Source: an uncultured Collinsella sp. (GTDB taxonomy: Bacteria; Actinomycetota; Coriobacteriia; Coriobacteriales; Coriobacteriaceae). Taken from it: 64,000 nt of DNA. Both the position numbers and the translations under genes were made by a program. Positions 32,843 to 40,617 of the stretch are shown piece by piece; the first letter of the stretch is position 1; each line of letters starts with the position of its first letter. The stretch spans positions 4,003-68,002 of the forward strand of contig UROC01000002.1 of NCBI GenBank assembly GCA_900549345.1, written 5' to 3'. The notes below the pieces were generated by a model that did no database searches, had not been told where the DNA came from, and worked only from the letters and a program-made list of their open reading frames with translations.

Positions 32843-33787
32843 ATGACAACCAAGTACACCGATGCGCCGCGCACGCGCGTCATGACACCGGCCGCGCTCA
32901 ACAACGGCGTTCACGAAAACCATTCCATCGGACAGACCATGGCCATCGCGCCCAAAAAGGGCCTGTTCGATGACATTTCCATTCCCCAGATCATCGCCGG
33001 CGCCGCAGCTGCCGCCACGAGCGTGGCGCTTGCTTCAAAGATCGGCATTGCCGGCTCGGTGATTGGTGCCGCTGTGAGCTCAGTCATCACTGTTGTGTCC
33101 TCGCAGGTCTATCGCCACTTTATCTCCGCCAGCGCCGAAGCAATCAAGGGCACGCATGCCGCTGTCGACTACCCTACCGGCGCCTACGAGCCCGTTGAGC
33201 CCAATGTCGAGGAGCACCTAGGTGGCGCCGCAACCACGCAGGAGATGCGCCAGGTTGCGGGACGCGCGACCACGGCGCGCGTCGCTCCCAACAGCCTGCG
33301 CGCCAAGGCGGCGGCTGAGCGCAGCCAGACGCAAAAGAAGGTCATCGTCTTCTCGATCGCTATCGCCATCGTCGCGGTCATCGCCTGCGCCGGCGCCATC
33401 CTTATCACCACTGCCGGTGAGGGTCTGGGCGAGCGTCCCGAGCCGATCCTTTCGTCGCGCACGACCGAGAGCGATGCGGATAGCACTGGTCAATCGCAAA
33501 TCCAGCAGGACGACCCGCAGGGCAACTCCGCATCCACCAACTCGTCTTCGGACACCCCTGATCAGTCGCAGAGTGCCGATTCCTCTCCGTCCAACAGTGG
33601 CACGCCGTCCGGCACGACCGACTCAAGCCAAACGACTGACGGCTCTCAACCGAGCACGGGCGACCAGACGAACGGCAATACATCGAGTACGGGATCTACC
33701 GACAACGGCAACACCAACAGCTCGAGTGGAACCGCGTCCGGCACGGCATCTGACAGCTCGAGCCAAGGCACGGCATCGGGTAACTAA
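32843..33787 (+). CDS. Membrane protein with Ser/Thr-rich extracellular tail
   Basis: 314 residues. ATG 32843 (MTTKYTDAP) is preceded by GGGAGGGCCCC; the frame is open further. A hydrophobic Ala/Ile/Val-rich segment (about residues 50-90, IPQIIAGAAAAATSVALASK) and a transmembrane helix (about 165-190, VIVFSIAIAIVAVIACAGAI) flank a basic region. The last 110 residues are almost entirely Ser, Thr, Gly, Asn, Asp and Gln (TDSSQTTDGSQPSTGDQT), like a mucin-type stalk. The tail probably lies outside the cell. No cell-wall anchor motif follows. I do not recognise a named family. Confidence 0.65.
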   Translation: MTTKYTDAPRTRVMTPAALNNGVHENHSIGQTMAIAPKKGLFDDISIPQIIAGAAAAATSVALASKIGIAGSVIGAAVSSVITVVSSQVYRHFISASAEAIKGTHAAVDYPTGAYEPVEPNVEEHLGGAATTQEMRQVAGRATTARVAPNSLRAKAAAERSQTQKKVIVFSIAIAIVAVIACAGAILITTAGEGLGERPEPILSSRTTESDADSTGQSQIQQDDPQGNSASTNSSSDTPDQSQSADSSPSNSGTPSGTTDSSQTTDGSQPSTGDQTNGNTSSTGSTDNGNTNSSSGTASGTASDSSSQGTASGN

Positions 33788-33821
33788 GCACGTTTGCCTC
33801 TCAAAGAGAACCAACCTGTAT

Positions 33822-33858
33822 AACGGGCGCGAACCGGCAACGGTCGCGCCCGTTTGCC
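33822..33858 (+). terminator. Terminator after the Ser/Thr-rich protein gene
   Basis: AACGGGCGCGAACCG pairs with CGGTCGCGCCCGTT, followed by TTG. The stem is about 14 bp. Confidence 0.75.
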
Positions 33859-33925
33859 TTGGGCGCCGAGGTAGCACGCCCCGTGCGATGGTAAGATGCT
33901 TTGGTGTGTAAAGAGGAGATTTGCC

Positions 33926-35222
33926 ATGAGCAAGACAATAGTTAAGCCCACGCTATCGCTGGGCAACCACATCTATCTGTATCGTCTGCTGCGCGATGCA
34001 ATCGGATGCGGCAAGCAAACGTTTATGACGCAGGTCGAGGAGGCGCTCGCCACCGGCGATATGGCCGCTTATGACCTAGGCTTTGAGTCCACGCGCGAGC
34101 TGCTCGAGGAGCTCGACGACTGCATTAAGCTGACCGTCTTTAAGGGCGGTCGCCTGTATGCCACCGTCATCGCCAACGAGGCCTGGGATACCGCCCTTGC
34201 CAAAGGCGAGGACAAGCCCAAGGCTGCCAAGGGTGCCAAGCAGTCCTACAAAAAGAAAAAGCGCGGCGAGAAAGACCTCAAGGCTGTACGCCCCAAGCAC
34301 GTTAAGCGTCCCGAGCCCGTGGCCGAAGTCGCTCCGGAGCCCGAGCCCGAGACAGAGATCGAAGTCGCTATTGAGGTAGCAGCAGAAGCCGAAACCGAAA
34401 TCGCCGCCATGACCGATCCCGAAGTCATGTCAGAGCAGGAAGCCGCTGTGGAGCTCAACGAGGCCCCCAAGTCGACAACCGAAGAAGCCGCTAACCAACC
34501 CGAGACGTCTGCGTTCCAAAACAGCGATGTCTTTGGCAACGAGGCCGAGGACGATCAGTCCGACGAGCCCGCCGATCAAGGCGCTACCGAGTCGGCGCCG
34601 GAGCCCGAGACGCCGCAGCCCGCCATCTCGCTCACGGTTGTCTATGACCCCGAGAACGCCAACGCCGGCATCACCACCATGGCATCCACGCCGGTCGAAG
34701 CAAAGCTGCCTGTCGAGGCAGAGGACGCCCCCGCAAGCCGATGCCAAAACCGAGACTGAAGACACATCCGTCTCCGTGGAACCGACAGATTCCGCAGTTA
34801 AGCCGGAACCGGTGCCTGAGTCTGCACCCGTCATCGAGTCCGCATCCGAACCTGTCTATGACCAGATTCCCGCACCGGCTCCGGTCCCCGCTGCAGCACC
34901 GGCCCCCGCACCCGCAGCGCCCGCCATCCCCGAGGACTTCCCCGTCGATTTCACAACCGAGGTCTTCTGCCCCGGCCCGCTTTTGCACCAGCTGTCGACC
35001 TATCTCCCCTACGGCGCCGACACGCTCGGCATCGTCGGCGAGTACTACTGGATCGCCCGCGAGCGCGGTACCATCGAGGCCGCGCGAAACCGCGCAAGCT
35101 TCCCCCTGCACTACACGCAGGCCGGCGAGCGCCGCGAGGTTGCCGTGCGCATCCGCCGCAACACCGCCGGCGGTCTCGGAGCCGCCTGGACCATCGATAA
35201 AGTCGAAGAACCCGAGCAGTAA
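33926..35222 (+). pseudogene. Acidic two-domain protein interrupted by a +1 frameshift
   Basis: ATG 33926 follows GAGGAGATTTGCC. The first frame encodes a basic and helical N-terminal domain (residues 1-85, LGNHIYLYRLLRDAIGCGKQ), a Lys-rich linker and a long Glu/Pro/Ala-rich segment, stopping at 34759. The same acidic, Pro-rich sequence continues in the +1 frame to 35222, ending in a compact domain (FPVDFTTEVFCPGPLLHQL to DKVEEPEQ). The switch can be made at CCCCC 34728-34732, where dropping one C joins the frames. Composition is continuous, so this is one gene of about 432 codons. It may be a pseudogene, a sequencing error, or programmed slippage at GCC-CCC. The N-terminal part vaguely resembles LOTUS-type helical domains. 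Function unknown. Confidence 0.65.
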
Positions 35223-35228
35223 CGACAA

Positions 35229-35265
35229 ACGGCTCAAATCCAAATCAGGATTTGAGCCGTTTTTG
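35229..35265 (+). terminator. Terminator after the frameshifted gene
   Basis: ACGGCTCAAATCC pairs perfectly with GGATTTGAGCCGT, then TTTT. Its presence right after the second frame supports treating both frames as one transcription unit. Confidence 0.85.
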
Positions 35266-35314
35266 CTCATTCGTTTAAATTGCTCATTTGTCAATGCATC
35301 GTAACCAACAGCGA

Positions 35315-35455
35315 GCGAGCCGCAAGTGCCCCAGGTTGCCGTGAAAGAGGAGCGACGCGTACTTTGGTACACGAGCGACGGTTTGAACGACAAGATGGGG
35401 TGCTTGCGGCTCGCGCAGCATCATCTCGTTACGCGGTTTGGTAAAACCGCGTAAC
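35315..35455 (-). ncRNA. Candidate structured 3'-UTR RNA element, copy 2
   Basis: On the minus strand it begins a few bases after the ettA stop. The first hairpin (35455-35428) has outer GTTACG/CGTAAC, inner GCGG/CCGC and loop region TTTTACCAAA. GATGCTGC follows, then a 12-bp helix, GCGAGCCGCAAG with CTTGCGGCTCGC (35414-35403 and 35326-35315), extended by CCCC/GGGG. Inside are ATCTTGTCGTTCAAAC, a CAAA-capped GTGTAC/GTACGC stem and TCTTTCACGGCAACCTG. The same motifs in the same order occur at 23498-23638, with different but still paired stems. Confidence 0.65.
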
Positions 35456-35459
35456 AAAC

Positions 35460-37139
35460 CTAGTCACGCGTCAGCTTGCGGTGAATACGATGCGGCTGGG
35501 CTGCGTCCTCGCCCAGGCGCTCGATACGGTTGGCCTGATAGGCCTCAAAGTTGCCCTCGAACCAATACCAGTTGCCCGGATTCTCGTCGGTGCCCTCCCA
35601 CGCCAGAATATGCGTGGCGACGCGATCCAGGAACATACGGTCGTGGCTAATGACCACCGAGCAGCCCGGGAACTCAAGCAGCGCCGCTTCGAGCGAGGAC
35701 AGCGTCTCGACGTCGAGGTCGTTCGTGGGCTCGTCGAGGAGCAGCAGGTTGCCGCCCTGCTTGAGCGTAAGCGCCAAGTTCAGACGGTTGCGCTCGCCAC
35801 CGGAGAGTACGCCAGCGCGCTTCTGCTGGTCCTGGCCCTTAAAGCCAAAGCTCGCCACATAAGCGCGGCTCGGAACCTCGGTCTCGCCGACCATCATGTG
35901 GTCCAGGCCGTCCGAGACTACCTCCCACAGGTTCTTATCGGGGTCGATGCCGGAACGGTTCTGGTCGACGTAAGAAATCTTGACGGTCTCGCCCACCTCG
36001 AGCTCGCCCGAAGTCAGCGGCTCCAGGCCCACAATCGTCTTGAACAGCGTGGTCTTACCGACACCATTGGGGCCGATGACGCCCACAATGCCGTTGCGCG
36101 GCAGGGTGAACGAAAGGTCATCGATGAGCACGCGGCCATCGAACTCCTTGTGCAGATGATGGGCCTCGAGCACCTTGTTGCCCAGACGCGGGCCCACAGG
36201 GATGCGGATGTCGGTCCAGTCGAGCTTCTGGCTGGCGCGGGCCTCGGCCTCCATCTCCTCGTAGCGAGCCAGACGGGCCTTGTTCTTGGCCTGGCGAGCC
36301 TTGGGCGAGCTGCGTACCCACTCGAGCTCGGCCTCCATGCGCTTGGCGAGTTTGGCGTCGCGGTTGCCCTGAGCCTCGATACGGGCGGCCTTGGTCTCCA
36401 GATACGTGGAGTAGTTGCCCTTGTAGGGATAAAGGTGGCCGCGGTCGACCTCGCAGATCCACTCGGCAACGTTATCCAGGAAGTAGCGATCGTGCGTGAC
36501 GGCAAGCACCGCGCCCTGGTAGTTGTGCAGGAAGTGCTCGAGCCACAGGATCGACTCGGCGTCCAGGTGGTTCGTGGGCTCGTCGAGCAGCAGCAGGTCG
36601 GGAGCTTCGAGCAGCAGCTTGCACAGGGCCACGCGACGGCGCTCGCCGCCGGAAAGTACGTTGACCGGCATGTCGGAATCGGGCAGCTGCAGGGCGTCCA
36701 TGGCCTGGCCGAGCTTGGAATCGATATCCCAGCCGTCGGCGGCATCAATCTCGTCCTGGAGTTTGCCCATCTCGGCCATGAGGGCGTCCATGTCGCAATC
36801 CGGGTCGCACATCTCCTCGCCGATCTTATTGAAGCGATCGACCTTGGCGATCATGTCGCCAAACGCCATGCGCACGTTCTCGATGACGGTCTTGTCGTCG
36901 TCGAGCGGCGGCTCCTGCTGCAGGATACCCACGGTGTAGCCGGGGGTGAGCCTGGCATCGCCGTTGGAGACCTCCTCAATGCCGGCCATGATCTTGAGCA
37001 GGGTCGACTTGCCCATGCCGTTGGGGCCCACGACACCGATCTTGGCACCGGGGTAGAAGCTCAGGGTCACGTCGTCAAGGATTACCTTGTCGCCATGGGC
37101 CTTGCGAGCCTGATACATCTGGTAGATAAACTCTGCCAT
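35460..37139 (-). CDS. ettA: ABC-F translation factor EttA (energy-dependent translational throttle)
   Basis: 559 residues, close to E. coli EttA (555). Two ABC ATPase domains: Walker A GPNGMGKST and GPNGVGKTT, signatures LSGGERRRVALCKLLLEAP and LSGGERNRLNLALTL, and Walker B LLLLDEPTNHLDAES and LLLLDEPTNDLDVET. The interdomain linker and arm regions (EAQGNRDAKLAKRMEAELEW, KARLARYEEMEAEARASQK) are typical. There are no membrane spans. It gates ribosomes according to ADP/ATP status. An AAAGGA lies about 13 nt before the start, a long spacing. Its 3' end abuts the second structured RNA element. Confidence 0.93.
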   Translation of the reverse strand: MAEFIYQMYQARKAHGDKVILDDVTLSFYPGAKIGVVGPNGMGKSTLLKIMAGIEEVSNGDARLTPGYTVGILQQEPPLDDDKTVIENVRMAFGDMIAKVDRFNKIGEEMCDPDCDMDALMAEMGKLQDEIDAADGWDIDSKLGQAMDALQLPDSDMPVNVLSGGERRRVALCKLLLEAPDLLLLDEPTNHLDAESILWLEHFLHNYQGAVLAVTHDRYFLDNVAEWICEVDRGHLYPYKGNYSTYLETKAARIEAQGNRDAKLAKRMEAELEWVRSSPKARQAKNKARLARYEEMEAEARASQKLDWTDIRIPVGPRLGNKVLEAHHLHKEFDGRVLIDDLSFTLPRNGIVGVIGPNGVGKTTLFKTIVGLEPLTSGELEVGETVKISYVDQNRSGIDPDKNLWEVVSDGLDHMMVGETEVPSRAYVASFGFKGQDQQKRAGVLSGGERNRLNLALTLKQGGNLLLLDEPTNDLDVETLSSLEAALLEFPGCSVVISHDRMFLDRVATHILAWEGTDENPGNWYWFEGNFEAYQANRIERLGEDAAQPHRIHRKLTRD

Positions 37140-37231
37140 TTGCCTGTTTTATCCTTTCTACCTGCTGTTTCCCTATTCTTGTTTCGCTTTAGTGGAAACG
37201 AAATGAGGAAATCAGCTCTGAAACTTAACGA

Positions 37232-37259
37232 AAAAGGGGCATGGTTGCCCACGCCCCTA
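37232..37259 (-). terminator. Terminator downstream of sdpI
   Basis: On the minus strand GGGGC-gtgggcaaccat-GCCCC is followed by TTTTT. It lies in the gap between sdpI and ettA. Confidence 0.75.
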
Positions 37260-37322
37260 ATACTACCTGGGAAAAGTCCCCCAGAACATACTATGAACTG
37301 CGTACGCTAGTTTTCCGCAACC

Positions 37323-38027
37323 TTAACGAGCGGCTCGCTGCGATTTGCGCCACAGCAGATACGAATAGACGTAGGCAGCTCCAGCTGAACCAAACGCCAG
37401 AACCGCAATCACCGCGGCGACGACTTCACTCGAAAGCACGCTACCCGCCACGCCCATCACAATCAGGCCAACGCCCAGCACCATAAAGCAGGCACCGCCA
37501 AAACGCTGCGTACGGCGCCAGTTCTCGGGATCGGCAAGCGCCCAGGGCGTCTTGATACCGAGCGTGTAGTTCTGCTTTACGCGCGGTAAGTAGTTGCCCA
37601 TACCAATAAAGAGCAAGCCGATAGCGCCTGATACCAGCAAATTGACCGTTCCTACCACCGGCACGATGCCCCACACCGTTAGCTCCCCCAGCCAGCTTAT
37701 GGCACACATGAGCAGCGTGAAGGCAATTACGAAGCCCTGATAGAACTTACCCGAGGTCCGATACGCCTCGCCCTTGGGGTCAATGCGTGGCACGACGTAG
37801 AACATCGCGAGAAGTGCCAGAGGCAACACGCCGAGCGCGGAGGCCATCCAGCTAGGGCCCCAACCGTCGACGGCGCCATTCGCGCCCCAGTGCGTGGGAA
37901 TCTGCGCCGGCAGGCTCGGCATCACTATCAGATGCGCTGCGACATTGGCAACGCACAGAGCGACCAGTGCAATCCACACGCGCGACGATACCCCCGTGGC
38001 GTGAATGCCCTTGTTTTCGTTATTCAT
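37323..38027 (-). CDS. sdpI: SdpI-family membrane immunity-like protein
   Basis: 234 residues. The start MNNENKG at 38027 overlaps the last codons of the upstream regulator, giving translational coupling. Six to seven hydrophobic segments are visible. The N-terminal DUF1648 part has PAQIPTHWGANGAVDGWGP; the C-terminal SdpI part has GNYLPRVKQNYTLGIKTPWALADPENWRRTQRFGG, the family signature. In Bacillus, SdpI protects against the SdpC toxin and signals to the SdpR repressor. No sdpC gene is present here, as in many other genomes. A role in envelope-stress sensing or immunity is inferred. Confidence 0.85.
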   Translation of the reverse strand: MNNENKGIHATGVSSRVWIALVALCVANVAAHLIVMPSLPAQIPTHWGANGAVDGWGPSWMASALGVLPLALLAMFYVVPRIDPKGEAYRTSGKFYQGFVIAFTLLMCAISWLGELTVWGIVPVVGTVNLLVSGAIGLLFIGMGNYLPRVKQNYTLGIKTPWALADPENWRRTQRFGGACFMVLGVGLIVMGVAGSVLSSEVVAAVIAVLAFGSAGAAYVYSYLLWRKSQRAAR

Positions 38028-38298
38028 CCTTATCACCTTCAGTGTTTGTAAAGCCCATAAACCAGCCAATCAAGTCCTGCATGACGGTGGTATTTAAGCT
38101 GTAAACGATGTTTTGGCCATGGCGCTCATCGGTCACCAGCCCGGCGTTTTTAAGCGTTGCCAGATGATGGCTGAGCGACGGTTTGCTTATGTCGAAATGC
38201 TCGGCGAGCTCCCCCGCCGTGCAATTGCCCTCGCGCAGCAGTTCTAAAATGCGCCGCCGCGTTGGATCCGCCAGCGCCTTAAAACCTTCTCCCGGCAT
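38020..38298 (-). CDS. sdpR: ArsR-family autorepressor (SdpR-like)
   Basis: 92 residues. ATG 38298 (MPGEGFKALADPTRRRIL) follows GAGAGGAGG; the frame extends 12 codons further without support. It is a compact winged helix: LADPTRRRILELLREGNCTAGELAEHFDISKPSLSHHLATLKNAGLV. There is no metal-binding Cys pair, unlike ArsR metal sensors but like SdpR. It overlaps sdpI by 8 nt, forming the standard sdpR-sdpI operon in which SdpR represses its own promoter. A TTAGA-N6-TCTAA repeat upstream is the likely operator. Confidence 0.85.
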   Translation of the reverse strand: MPGEGFKALADPTRRRILELLREGNCTAGELAEHFDISKPSLSHHLATLKNAGLVTDERHGQNIVYSLNTTVMQDLIGWFMGFTNTEGDKDE

Positions 38299-38346
38299 AG
38301 AACCTCCTCTCGCTATCTCTCGCGACGTACACACTATACTCGATAT

Positions 38347-38362
38347 TTAGATGTTTGTCTAA
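38347..38362. promoter_or_regulatory. Putative SdpR operator
   Basis: TTAGATGTTTGTCTAA is a perfect TTAGA-N6-TCTAA inverted repeat about 50 nt upstream of the regulator start, followed by a related half-site (ATCTAA). The AT-rich surroundings fit a promoter. Confidence 0.55.
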
Positions 38363-38465
38363 TTATCTAATAGCAATGTTATGTATAGAACATTCGTTCG
38401 TTTTTAGATACAATGGGTCCAGAAGCAGATGGGCCAGCTCCCTCTTCCCAAGAAGGAGATGGACT

Positions 38466-38552
38466 ATGAGTATTAACGATGTCCTGACGTTGTTGTTGCT
38501 TGTAATCGCGGCTGTGGAGCTCGGCATCCACATTGGAGGTCGAATGAAATAG
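38466..38552 (+). CDS. 28-residue hydrophobic peptide (holin-like toxin candidate)
   Basis: ATG 38466 follows GAAGGAG at ideal spacing. The peptide begins MSINDVLTLLLLVIAAVELG and ends IHIGGRMK: one membrane helix of about 16 residues and a short basic tail. Size and layout match the putative holin-like toxins (Hol-Tox) and other type I toxins, which depolarise the membrane and are held off by an antisense RNA. TACAAT at 38409-38414 could be its -10 element. An antisense RNA cannot be shown by eye. It lies between the sdpR promoter and tcdA. It could instead be a small membrane-protein regulator. Confidence 0.55.
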   Translation: MSINDVLTLLLLVIAAVELGIHIGGRMK

Positions 38553-38759
38553 CCGCCCCCGCGTAATGCGAAGACGGCCACTTCTCACGCTACAAACGTG
38601 TTTGGGAGTTGGCCAACCCGCTGCAACGGGTGCCATCTGCTTCATCTTATGCGAATCACTGCCTCATTTCAACAAGCCCCTAGGGCTCAAATGGAATCGC
38701 GATAATACCTATAATGGCGATAGCTAAAACACGATTCGCTTCCCCATCGGAGGATGTCT

Positions 38760-39557
38760 ATGACCGAAACCACAGCCGCAACTCCCAACGAGACGCGCGA
38801 TGCCAAGCTCGAGATCATCATGGGCCGCGAGGCACTCGACAAGCTTGCCGATGCCACGGTGCTGGTGCTCGGCTGCGGAGGCGTGGGCTCTAACTGCTGC
38901 GAGGCACTTGTCCGCGGCGGCATCGGTCATTTTGTGATTCTGGACAAGGATATCGTCGCGCCCAGCAACATCAATCGACAGGCCATCGCCTTTCACAGCA
39001 CCGTCGGCAAGCGCAAGGTTGACGTGATGGAAGCCATGATCCACGACATCAATCCCGCCGCCAGCGTTATCAAGCGCACCGAATACCTGCTGAGCGACAA
39101 CATCGACGAGTTCTTCGCGAGCGTTTTGGAGCAGACGGACGGCAAGCTCGACTACGTCGTCGACGCCATCGACACCATCTCGGCCAAGCTCACCATTGCC
39201 AAATATGCTCAGGACCATGACATCCGTTTGGTTAGCTCCATGGGCGGGGCCAACAAACTCCATCCCGAGTGCCTCCGCTTTGCCGACATCTTCGATACGG
39301 TACGTGACCCCATGAGCCGCATTATGCGCAAAGAATGTAAGAAGCGCGGAATCAAGAGCCTACACGTACTGTTTAGCTGCGAGGAATCGGTTAAGACACA
39401 GCCCCGCGATCCTTCCAACATCCACGAGCGCACCGAGCTGGGAACTGCCAGTTTTATGCCGCCCATCATGGGCCAGATGATCGCCGGCGAGGTTATCCGT
39501 CAGATCAGTGGCCGCGGCACCGAGCGCGTGCGCGCCGATGGCCAGCGCCTAGGCTAG
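38760..39557 (+). CDS. tcdA: tRNA threonylcarbamoyladenosine dehydratase
   Basis: 265 residues. ATG 38760 lies 6 nt after GGAGG; the ATG at 38754 directly abuts that site. It is an E1/ThiF-like adenylating fold: VLVLGCGGVGSNCCEALVRGGIGHFVILDKD (nucleotide binding), NINRQAIAFHSTVGKRKVDVM, VVDAIDTISAKLTIA and SSMGGANKLHPE, ending in ELGTASFMPPIMGQMIAGEVIRQI. This matches TcdA (CsdL), which cyclises t6A37 of tRNA to ct6A using ATP. There is no C-terminal rhodanese or E2-binding domain. The TatD-type gene follows 14 nt downstream. Confidence 0.9.
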   Translation: MTETTAATPNETRDAKLEIIMGREALDKLADATVLVLGCGGVGSNCCEALVRGGIGHFVILDKDIVAPSNINRQAIAFHSTVGKRKVDVMEAMIHDINPAASVIKRTEYLLSDNIDEFFASVLEQTDGKLDYVVDAIDTISAKLTIAKYAQDHDIRLVSSMGGANKLHPECLRFADIFDTVRDPMSRIMRKECKKRGIKSLHVLFSCEESVKTQPRDPSNIHERTELGTASFMPPIMGQMIAGEVIRQISGRGTERVRADGQRLG

Positions 39558-39571
39558 CGGAGCGCGCCGAG

Positions 39572-40354
39572 ATGGAGCCCCGGTTATTTGATGCACACTG
39601 CCATCTTGATCTAATGGCTCACCCGGACGCCGTTGCCGATGAGGCAACGGCGCTGGGCCTGATTCTATTTGACTGCGGCGTCGATCCGCACGACTTTGCA
39701 CGCGCCAAGAAGCGCGCCTGCGGCCGTTCAAATATCTTTGGCGGCATCGGCCTCCATCCCTGGTGGCTCGCCGACGGACGATGTGGCAACGCTGAAATCA
39801 ATCTGCTTTGCGAAGTCGCTGCACAAGAACGCTTGATCGGCGAGGTCGGGCTCGACTTTTCCGCTCGTTTTGCTGGAAGCGAGCCGTTACAATTACGGGC
39901 ACTTGAACGGCTCTGCGATGCACTTGTGCATCATCCTCTTGCCGGGCGCGTGATATCAATTCACGCCGTTCGTTCGGCAGGAACCGTACTGGACGTCCTC
40001 GAGTCGCACGGATTGCTCACCCCAAGGCCCGACTCCCCCGTTATCATCTTCCACTGGTTTAGCGGCACCTCGGACGAACTCGTCCGCGCGCGCGATACAG
40101 GCTGCTATTTTTCCGTCAACGGGCGCATGCTCGCCACCAAACGTGGACGCGAATACGCCCGACAGATCCCACTCGACCGCCTGCTGTTCGAAACCGACGC
40201 TCCGGCCGAGCCGCAAGCGGATACAAGCGCACGGCAGCTCATCGCATCGCTAAAAAGCGTCTCCCGGCGCATCGCCGAACTTAAAAACTGCGCCGAGGAG
40301 AGCGCCGAATCAACCGTTTTAGGAAATTCGCACTCCATATTTGGCTTCAACTGA
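39572..40354 (+). CDS. TatD-family metal-dependent hydrolase
   Basis: 260 residues. The amidohydrolase TIM barrel has FDAHCHLDLM (first His pair), GIGLHPWW, LIGEVGLDFS (metal Glu), VISIHAVRSAGTVLDVL, IIFHWFSGTSDEL (His) and LLFETDAPAEP (Asp). TatD proteins are DNA exonucleases or deoxyribonucleases of uncertain physiology. It is 14 nt behind tcdA and probably cotranscribed. The stop codon is 6 nt before a terminal-inverted-repeat element, whose core CATATTTGGC also occurs in the last codons of this gene. Confidence 0.85.
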   Translation: MEPRLFDAHCHLDLMAHPDAVADEATALGLILFDCGVDPHDFARAKKRACGRSNIFGGIGLHPWWLADGRCGNAEINLLCEVAAQERLIGEVGLDFSARFAGSEPLQLRALERLCDALVHHPLAGRVISIHAVRSAGTVLDVLESHGLLTPRPDSPVIIFHWFSGTSDELVRARDTGCYFSVNGRMLATKRGREYARQIPLDRLLFETDAPAEPQADTSARQLIASLKSVSRRIAELKNCAEESAESTVLGNSHSIFGFN

Positions 40355-40359
40355 CCCCG

Positions 40360-40588
40360 GTGGGCAAAAAACGCCAAATATGAGTACTGCTGCAAAGCTA
40401 GTAGCATTATATTGTGACAAAAGAACGCCTTGATAATGTACAGCTGTTCATTATCAAGGCGTTTTAGCATGGCTAAAGCCATATTTAACAGGTTATAATC
40501 GCCCCCAAGCGCTCAACCAGGGCCTTAAAAGCATAATTTCCCTGTTACTAAATTAGTGACAGTACTCATATTTGGCATTTTTGTCCAC
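40360..40588. mobile_element. 229-bp element with about 29-bp terminal inverted repeats (MITE-like)
   Basis: GTGGGCAAAAAACGCC... at 40360-40389 is matched in inverted orientation by ...GGCATTTTTGTCCAC at 40560-40588, with 17 perfect inner bases (GCCAAATATGAGTACTG). Inside are a 15-bp hairpin (AACGCCTTGATAATG with its complement, around 40424-40463) and CTGTTACTAAATTAGTGACAG. It is AT-rich compared with flanking genes and contains no convincing gene. It may be a miniature transposable element or a large terminator between the convergent TatD-type and HAD genes. Confidence 0.6.
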
Positions 40589-40617
40589 GAACCCCTAAAG
40601 AGCCTCCAACAGACCCC

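Noticed and set aside
35481..37310. 609-codon open frame antisense to ettA
   Set aside because: Shadow of a GC-rich gene; ettA motifs are complete on the other strand.
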